From assembly GCA_964625145.1 (NCBI GenBank), contig CAZVAQ010000114.1, positions 1-10,996 of the forward strand: DNA of 10,996 bases, given 5' to 3'. Each line of letters starts with the position of its first letter. Position 1 is the first letter of the stretch. Source of the stretch: CAYTRP01 sp964625145. GTDB lineage: Bacteria; Sumerlaeota; Sumerlaeia; SLMS01; JAHLLQ01. Position numbers and translations under genes: made by a program. Shown here piece by piece: positions 6,043 to 10,996 of this stretch. The notes under the pieces were generated by a model. The model saw only the letters and a list, made by a program, of their open reading frames with translations. It did not search any database and was not told the DNA's origin.

Positions 6043-7522
6043 GGGCAGCTCCCGCGGGGGCGGCCTTGCGGTATTGCTCGAAGGCGGCCTTGTTCTCCGC
6101 CTGACGGTAGGCCTCCTGACCGGTGATCACGCCGCGTTTGGCCATCTCCAGCAGCGCATCGTCCATGGTCTGCATGCCAATCTTGCGGCCCGACTGCATG
6201 GCGCTGATGATCTGATGGGTCTTCTTGTCGCGAATGAGCGTGCTGACGCCGGAGGTGACGACAAGGATTTCCATGGCCATGGCCATGCCCTGGCCATCGG
6301 CGCGGGGCAGGAGGCGCTGGCTGATGATTCCGCGAAGCGACTCGCTGATCATGGTTGAGATCTGGTCCTGCTGGTTCGGGGGGAAGACGTCCAGAATGCG
6401 GCTGATGGTGCGCGCGGCGCTGCCGGTGTGGAGGGAGCCGAAGACCAGGTGGCCCGTCTCCGCCGCGGAAATGGCGATGGAGATGGTTTCCAGGTCGCGC
6501 AGCTCGCCGACGACGATGATGTCGGGGTCCTCGCGCAGGGCGGCGCGAAGGGATGCGGCAAAGGACTTCGTGTGAATGCCCACCTCGCGCTGGGTGACCT
6601 GGCAGCGCTGGCGCTGATGCACATACTCAATGGGGTCTTCGATGGTGATAATGTGTTCCTCGCGGGAACGATTCACCAAATCAACCATGGCTGCGATGGT
6701 TGTGGTCTTGCCAGAACGCGCGGGGCCGGTGACGAGCACCATACCTTGATGATATTCGGTCAGTGTGCGGCAGACCGGTGGAAGACCCAGGTCTTCGAAT
6801 GTGGGGACGCGGGCGGGGATGATGCGGTAGACGCCGTCCCAGCCGAGGCGCTGGTGGAAGACATTGCAGCGATGACGGCCGACGCCGGGGAGCTCGAGAG
6901 CGAAGTCCATGTTGAGCTTGTGGACGATGTCCTCGCGTTGCTGCGGCGTCATGAGGGAGAAGTTCAGGATCTCGGCGTCCTCTGCGGAGAGGGGGTCGAT
7001 CTCCATGTAACGGACTTCGCCATTCATGCGGACGAATGGTTTGCGGCCGACCGAGATGTGCAGATCCGACGCCCCCCAGTGACGGGCAAGGCGTAGCATG
7101 TCCTTCAGCGTGCGGGGCTGTTTGGATGTGTCGATGGGGGCCTGCCGCTGCGGAGGTTGCTCGCGGGCGGGTTCTGGCATGGGCGGCAGGTCGCGCTCGT
7201 ATTCCTGCGCAGACGCGGGGTCTACCGGTGTCCGCTCCTCCTGGCGGGGCTGGGGGCGCGGAGCCGCCGCGGGTGCCGATGGGGCTGCGGCGGGCGGAGT
7301 GGAGGGGGCGCGTTCCTCCCTTGCCTGGACCTGGGACTCAACCGTGGCGGCCAGGCGCTGTAATTGGGCCGCGGTCAGGAAGCGCTTGGCCAGGAGGATG
7401 TCCTGGGAATTGCCGCCGGTGACCGACATCTCCTCGCTCACCGTCGCATATTGCTTGCGGGTGATGAGGCGATTTTCCAGGGCGGCCTCTAGGATGGGGT
7501 CCGATTTGCTCACGCTTTGCAT
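6035..7522 (-). CDS. PilT-family ATPase, copy 2, with extra N-terminal domain and proline-rich linker
   Basis: At 495 residues this is some 130 longer than a normal PilT. Residues ~8-62 show the repeated LIT..Q / LTAAQLQ pattern of the small helical N-terminal domains of GspE/PilB/MshE ATPases. Residues ~71-130 are a Pro/Ala/Gln/Arg-rich, probably disordered linker. The PilT core begins near DMLRLARHWGASDLHISVG (141 onward). Walker A is GPARSGKT (266-273, a variant of GPTGSGKS/T), the Asp box IEDPIEY (294-300), then SLRAALREDPD (324-334), Walker B IIVVGELRD (335-343) and His box FGSLHTGSA (361-369). The C-terminal IRDKKTHQII segment is PilT-like. All nucleotide-binding motifs are present, so it is probably an active ATPase. 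The ATG at 7522 has AGGAG only two bases upstream, very close, so GTG at 7513 (codon 4) is an alternative start. It lies 21 bases after the zinc-finger/TPR gene. Confidence 0.93.
   Translation of the reverse strand: MQSVSKSDPILEAALENRLITRKQYATVSEEMSVTGGNSQDILLAKRFLTAAQLQRLAATVESQVQAREERAPSTPPAAAPSAPAAAPRPQPRQEERTPVDPASAQEYERDLPPMPEPAREQPPQRQAPIDTSKQPRTLKDMLRLARHWGASDLHISVGRKPFVRMNGEVRYMEIDPLSAEDAEILNFSLMTPQQREDIVHKLNMDFALELPGVGRHRCNVFHQRLGWDGVYRIIPARVPTFEDLGLPPVCRTLTEYHQGMVLVTGPARSGKTTTIAAMVDLVNRSREEHIITIEDPIEYVHQRQRCQVTQREVGIHTKSFAASLRAALREDPDIIVVGELRDLETISIAISAAETGHLVFGSLHTGSAARTISRILDVFPPNQQDQISTMISESLRGIISQRLLPRADGQGMAMAMEILVVTSGVSTLIRDKKTHQIISAMQSGRKIGMQTMDDALLEMAKRGVITGQEAYRQAENKAAFEQYRKAAPAGAAHV
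6049..6053 (-). promoter_or_regulatory. Ribosome binding site of PilT copy 1, inside the PilT copy 2 gene
   Basis: GGGAG on the minus strand, six bases before the ATG at 6042, supports that start. It lies within the last codons of the upstream gene, as expected for coupled translation. Confidence 0.6.
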
Positions 7523-7543
7523 TTCTCCTGGGCGGGGACCCGA

Positions 7544-8950
7544 TCAATTCACGGCGCGGCGGTGCTGGTCAACCGCCATGCAGAAGGCCTTGTAGAACTC
7601 CTTGATGGTGCGCATCTCCCAATCCGAAAGCAGACCTTCCTCGTAAGTCTTGCGGACGTCGGTGAACATGGAGATGAGCTGCTGGCGCATGTGCTCGAGC
7701 TGCTCGGGGGTCAATGACCTCATGTCATTGAGGCACAGCTCCACGCGGCGGTCTTCGGGCGAAATCTCGGCAGTCTCCGTTGCGGGGCGAAGGACCTCCT
7801 CCTCGGCGGAGGTGATGCTGCCCTTCGCGTCGCTCTTGGAGGAGATCTTGGCGGCACTTTGCTGCGGGGGCGGAGGGGGCGCCGCGGGGGCCGGCGGAGC
7901 GGTCATGGCCATGCCCAACTGGTCGTCCACATCCTTGAGCCAATCAATGAAGTCCTGCTGGTCGGCGGAGTCTTCGTCCTGCAGCTCTTCGCTGGCCTCG
8001 TACTCCTGACGCATGGCGCGCGCCCTGTCCCGCAGTGCCTTGAGGCCGGGATTGCCGGGGGCGATGTCGATGCCTTCCTTGATGGCGGCTTCGGCCCGGG
8101 ACAGTTCGCCGTCATCCAACAGCATAGTCGCCGCGCGCTCAAACGCTTGAAGCGCCTGTGGGAGCGAACCCATCTCCACATAGGTGCGGGCGAGAAGGTA
8201 TTGGTTCATCCCGCTGTCGCCACCGAGCTCGACGATGGAGTTGATGGCATCCTGGGCGCCGCGGACCTGGCCGTGCTGGACGTAATAGTCGACTACCCAC
8301 TTGAGCTGTTCGGCTGCGGCGTCGGGGCGTCCCATGCGGGCGAACAGATACGCCAGTTCCTTGCGCGCCTTGACGGCTCCGGGCTGCAGGATGATGAGAA
8401 TGTTGTAGATGGAGAGCGTCTTCTCGAGTTCCCCGCGAACGGCGTAGGACTCCGCGGCGTTCATGTACTCGCGGTAGGCGTCGTCCTTGCGGTTCAGTTC
8501 GAGATAGAGCGCGGCGAGCTTGGCGCGGGTGATCTCGTTGCGCGGTTCCTGGGCGACGGCCTGTTCGAGGAAGGGAAGGGCCTCCTGGTGCTGGCCCTTG
8601 TTGATGTACATCTCGCCGCGGAAGAGGAGGTCGCTGGACTGGTCCTCCTCGCCGAAGAGGTTACGTGTGACCTCCTCGATGGGGCAGTCATAATACATGG
8701 CGACGAGCTCGATAAGGAGCCCGCCTTCATAAGCTTCGCACTGGGAATACTGGCACTTGAAAGTGCGTTCCGACGCGTCGATGATCATCGACTTGCGGAC
8801 CAGATCCTTGTGGATCGGGCAATGAATGCGGATGATGTTGCCTTCCTGGTAAATGGACTGCTCGGTGAAGCCCATTCGCTTGAGGACGGCAAACGGATCG
8901 AGAGACGCGTTGAACGCGTAGTCGGCATCCTTGAGTTCGTAGCGAGCCAT
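7544..8950 (-). CDS. CHC2-type zinc-finger and TPR-repeat protein, function unknown
   Basis: This 468-residue protein has no recognised name. Residues ~15-100 resemble the zinc-binding domain of bacterial DnaG primase: the ligand set Cys44, His47, Cys66, Cys71 (CPIH ... CQYSQC), followed by GGLLIELVAMYYDCPIEEV, like the helix after the DnaG finger. The second knuckle is CX4C rather than the usual CX2C. No primase catalytic (Toprim) domain follows. Residues ~105-290 are helical TPR-type repeats (for example AKLAALYLELNRKDDAYREY and YLLARTYVEMGSLPQALQAF). A Pro/Ala-rich linker is at ~311-325, and a charged helical C-terminal domain spans ~360-468. The ATG at 8950 has GGGGAG six bases upstream; the open frame upstream to 9430 overlaps ubiD antisense and is rejected. 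The gene sits 21 bases before two PilT-family genes. A scaffold or regulator of those ATPases is an inference only. Confidence 0.88.
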   Translation of the reverse strand: MARYELKDADYAFNASLDPFAVLKRMGFTEQSIYQEGNIIRIHCPIHKDLVRKSMIIDASERTFKCQYSQCEAYEGGLLIELVAMYYDCPIEEVTRNLFGEEDQSSDLLFRGEMYINKGQHQEALPFLEQAVAQEPRNEITRAKLAALYLELNRKDDAYREYMNAAESYAVRGELEKTLSIYNILIILQPGAVKARKELAYLFARMGRPDAAAEQLKWVVDYYVQHGQVRGAQDAINSIVELGGDSGMNQYLLARTYVEMGSLPQALQAFERAATMLLDDGELSRAEAAIKEGIDIAPGNPGLKALRDRARAMRQEYEASEELQDEDSADQQDFIDWLKDVDDQLGMAMTAPPAPAAPPPPPQQSAAKISSKSDAKGSITSAEEEVLRPATETAEISPEDRRVELCLNDMRSLTPEQLEHMRQQLISMFTDVRKTYEEGLLSDWEMRTIKEFYKAFCMAVDQHRRAVN

Positions 8951-8956
8951 CGCGCG

Positions 8957-8962
8957 CTCCCC
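8957..8962 (-). promoter_or_regulatory. Ribosome binding site of the zinc-finger/TPR gene
   Basis: GGGGAG on the minus strand, six bases before the ATG at 8950. This decides the start: the longer open frame reaching back to 9430 would run through ubiD on the opposite strand. Confidence 0.75.
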
Positions 8963-9069
8963 GCTCGTGCTGACGGCGGTCGTTTCGAATCCAGCAGATT
9001 GCCTGTCGCGGGTTGCCAAGACTGGACTTGGCGGCGCGGAACGGCAATGAGACCTAATGCCTAAAGCCC

Positions 9070-9110
9070 TGCCGGGGGTGCGGCAAGCCTTTTCCCGGAC
9101 GCAGCTTGCC
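9070..9110. repeat. Two overlapping inverted repeats
   Basis: TGCCG (9070-9074) can pair with CGGCA (9081-9085), and GGCAAGC (9082-9088) can pair with GCTTGCC (9104-9110). The two stems share bases 9082-9085, so only one can form at a time. The stems are short (5 and 7 bp) and the surroundings are GC-rich, so chance is quite possible. Confidence 0.35.
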
Positions 9111-9207
9111 CCGGGCGGGTACCTCGGGGCCCTCTGTTGCCATTGCGGGCCAGAGTCTTGATTTTCGGCAGTTTCAGCGACCAGAGCCGGTGCCGCATCC
9201 CCCCGTG

Positions 9208-9214
9208 AAGGAGG
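9208..9214 (+). promoter_or_regulatory. Ribosome binding site of the UbiD-family gene
   Basis: AAGGAGG, a near-perfect Shine-Dalgarno sequence, lies four bases before the ATG at 9219 and fixes that start. Confidence 0.8.
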
Positions 9215-9218
9215 CCAC

Positions 9219-10996
9219 ATGTCCGCCCCCGCCGTTCCCAACCTTCGGATCTTCCTCGATATCCTCCGGACCGAGCGCCAAGTGGTGGAGGTGACCGCGC
9301 CCGTGGATGCTGACCAGGAGATCGCCGAGATCCACCGCCGCGTCATCGCCGCGAAAGGACCGGCACTGCTCTTCACAAACGTCAAGGGTGCAGACTTTCC
9401 CGTGGTGACGAACCTGTTCGGTTCGGCCAAGCGGGTCGAGTTGGCGTTTGGTTCGCGGCCGGGGGAGTTCGTGAGGGAAGTCGCGCACTTTGTCCATCAC
9501 GAGATGCCGCCGCCGCTGGCGAAGCTGTGGAAGGCGCGGCATCTGGGTTTGCAGGGATTGCGCATCGGCATGAAGCGGCAGCGCCGGGCGGAAGTCTGCG
9601 AGGTGGTGGAGGCACCGGCATTGAGCCGGGTGCCGCTGTTGAAGCTGTGGCCGGAGGACGGGGGGCATTTCATGACGCTCCCGTTGGTCTACACGGAAAG
9701 CCCGGTGGACGGGAGACCGAACCTGGGGATGTACCGGATACAACGGTACGATGACCGGCACACGGGGCTACATTGCCAGATCGGGAAGGGAGGTGGCTTC
9801 CATTACCAGGAAGCGGAAGAGCGTGGCGAGGCTCTGCCCGTTACTATCTTCGCTGGTGGGCCGCCGGCGCTGATCCTGTCGGCGATCGCTCCCCTGCCGG
9901 AGGGTGTGCCGGAGTTGCTGCTGGCGTCGCTGTTGCTGGGCAAACGGCTCCCCTACAAGCGTGTGCCGGGTTGGCCGCATCCGATCATCGCCGAATGCGA
10001 GTTCGCGTTCGCGGGTCATGCACTGCCGAAGAAGCGGAAAATGGAAGGGCCGTTTGGCGATCACTATGGATATTACAGCCTGAAGCATCCCTATCCGGTG
10101 TTCCGGTGCAAGAAGGTGTATCGCCGCAAGGATGCCATCTGGCCGGCAACGGTGGTGGGGAAGCCGCGGCAGGAGGATTTCTACATTGGCGATTATTTGC
10201 AGGAGCTGCTGAGCCCGATATTCCCCATCGTCATGCCGACGGTGCGGGATTTGTGGAGCTACGGCGAGACGGGGTTCCATTCGCTGGCGGCGGCGGTGGT
10301 GAAGGAGCGATACGAGCGCGAGGCGATGGCGAGCGCATTCCGCATCCTGGGGGAAGGGCAGTTGTCGCTGACGAAGTTCCTGCTCGCGACGGATTCGCCG
10401 GTGGACCTGAAGGATTTTCCCAGGACGCTGCAGCACATTCTGGAGCGGACGAACTTCGAGACGGATCTGTTCGTGTTCGCGAATCTGTCGATGGACACGC
10501 TGGATTATGCGGGGCCCGAAGTGAACAAGGGAAGCAAGGGGGTGTTGCTGGGGCTTGGTGCAAGCAAGCGCGATCTGCCGCGGGAATTCACGGGTGAAGC
10601 ACCAGCGGGCGTCCGCGACGTGCGTGTGTTCTGTCCGGGGTGCCTTGTGGTGGGCGGGCCATCATACGAAGAGGACGCGGAGTTTCCGAAGCGCCTTGCG
10701 TCGGACCCGGCGATCGAGGGCTGGCAGTTGGTCGTGCTGTGCGACCGGCCCGCGCAGGCGGCGGCTTCGTCGTTCAATTTCCTGTGGACGGCCTTCACGC
10801 GCTTCGAGCCGGCGGCCGACTTGCACGCGGCGCGAACAAGGATCGTACGGAACCATGTGGCATTCAGCGGACCGCTGGTGCTGGATGCGCGGATGAAGCC
10901 ATGGTATCCGAAGGAAGTGTTTGCCGATCGCGATGTGGCGAAGCAGGTGGACAACCGGTGGAAGGAGTATTTCCCGGACGGGAAGGTGGAGATGGG
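9219..10996 (+). CDS. UbiD-family (prenylated-FMN-dependent) decarboxylase, incomplete at the 3' end
   Basis: The frame is open from ATG 9219 to the window end (592 complete codons, no stop). UbiD enzymes carry out reversible decarboxylation of aromatic or unsaturated acids using prenylated FMN. The N-terminal part (LRIFLDILRTERQVVEV ... PALLFTNVKG) is typical. Asn168 and Arg173 (PNLGMYR), Glu232 and the EGPFGD element (Glu276, Asp281, then GYYS) align with the metal, cofactor and catalytic residues of UbiD/Fdc. The position expected to hold the metal-binding His appears to be Gly189 (QIGKGGG). The long C-terminal part with FNFLWTAFTRFEPAADLH resembles the >600-residue form I associate with Bacteroidetes/PVC-type bacteria rather than the ~497-residue E. 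coli ubiquinone enzyme. A role in menaquinone synthesis is possible but unproven; no ubiX or quinone gene is nearby. Confidence 0.92.
   Translation, partial: MSAPAVPNLRIFLDILRTERQVVEVTAPVDADQEIAEIHRRVIAAKGPALLFTNVKGADFPVVTNLFGSAKRVELAFGSRPGEFVREVAHFVHHEMPPPLAKLWKARHLGLQGLRIGMKRQRRAEVCEVVEAPALSRVPLLKLWPEDGGHFMTLPLVYTESPVDGRPNLGMYRIQRYDDRHTGLHCQIGKGGGFHYQEAEERGEALPVTIFAGGPPALILSAIAPLPEGVPELLLASLLLGKRLPYKRVPGWPHPIIAECEFAFAGHALPKKRKMEGPFGDHYGYYSLKHPYPVFRCKKVYRRKDAIWPATVVGKPRQEDFYIGDYLQELLSPIFPIVMPTVRDLWSYGETGFHSLAAAVVKERYEREAMASAFRILGEGQLSLTKFLLATDSPVDLKDFPRTLQHILERTNFETDLFVFANLSMDTLDYAGPEVNKGSKGVLLGLGASKRDLPREFTGEAPAGVRDVRVFCPGCLVVGGPSYEEDAEFPKRLASDPAIEGWQLVVLCDRPAQAAASSFNFLWTAFTRFEPAADLHAARTRIVRNHVAFSGPLVLDARMKPWYPKEVFADRDVAKQVDNRWKEYFPDGKVEM

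Larger units (their letters stand above)
8951..9218. other. 268-base divergent intergenic region
   Basis: This region separates the minus-strand zinc-finger/TPR gene from the plus-strand UbiD-family gene and must carry the promoters for both, if both are transcribed from here. By eye there is no convincing -35/-10 pair in either direction; TTGCCA at 9137 and TTGATT at 9158 (plus strand) are -35-like but lack good -10 partners. It contains overlapping inverted repeats at 9070-9110. No small gene is supported. Confidence 0.6.

Noticed and set aside
7859..9064. 401-codon plus-strand open frame opposite the zinc-finger/TPR gene
   Set aside because: Antisense shadow: Leu/Val/Asp/Gly-rich composition, no domain, and the opposite strand has a clear zinc finger and TPR repeats.
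8951..9430. 160-codon upstream extension of the zinc-finger/TPR reading frame
   Set aside because: It runs antisense through the start of the UbiD-family gene, has no domain character, and the start at 8950 has a good ribosome site.
9262..9990. Suspicion that the UbiD homologue had lost a catalytic Glu because the usual LEG segment reads FAG (residues 264-266)
   Set aside because: Counting against E. coli UbiD and fungal Fdc1 places the catalytic acid pair in EGPFGD, which is intact here (Glu276, Asp281).
9773..10597. 274-codon plus-strand frame and the 222-codon minus-strand frame (9768-10436) within the UbiD region
   Set aside because: Both overlap the UbiD-family frame, which carries the conserved EGPFGD element and is open throughout.

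Overview
The window is GC-rich, densely packed, and looks like a Gram-negative (diderm) bacterial chromosome. A signal-peptide-bearing TolC-type outer-membrane protein and a membrane-anchored periplasmic adaptor require two membranes. I cannot name the species. The gene combination, and a UbiD homologue that resembles the long form I associate with Bacteroidetes/PVC-type bacteria, suggest an environmental, poorly sampled lineage. I see no tRNA, rRNA, CRISPR array, transposase or integrase.

Seven genes run leftwards on the minus strand from about 8950, and one runs rightwards from 9219. In order of transcription on the minus strand they are: (1) a CHC2-type zinc-finger plus TPR protein (7544-8950); (2) a PilT-family ATPase with an extra N-terminal domain and proline-rich linker (6035-7522); (3) a second PilT-family ATPase (4954-6042) whose start overlaps the previous stop; (4) succinate-CoA ligase beta subunit sucC (3726-4883) with no sucD in the window; (5) a TolC-family outer-membrane factor (1784-3613); (6) a HlyD/MacA-type periplasmic adaptor (295-1716); (7) the start of a MacB/LolD-type ABC ATPase (1-298, cut by the window edge). 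Genes 5-7 form a tripartite efflux or export module, whose permease probably lies beyond position 1. Genes 1-3 form a tightly packed module that looks like a motor-ATPase unit with its own zinc-finger/TPR partner. It is the least ordinary part of the window.

Facing the other way is a UbiD-family decarboxylase (9219 to the window end, incomplete), separated from the zinc-finger gene by a 268-base divergent intergenic region. This is the only stretch of any size without a gene except for the 112-base gap between sucC and the TolC gene. The other gaps are 21-70 bases or overlaps.

Spacing alone would allow one long minus-strand transcript. The 70- and 112-base gaps flanking sucC leave room for separate promoters, but no convincing sigma-70 promoter could be read in any gap. 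The most interesting points are the DnaG-like zinc finger on a TPR protein beside two diverged PilT ATPases, the altered active-site segments of those ATPases, the orphan sucC, and an apparent His-to-Gly change at a metal-binding position in the UbiD homologue.
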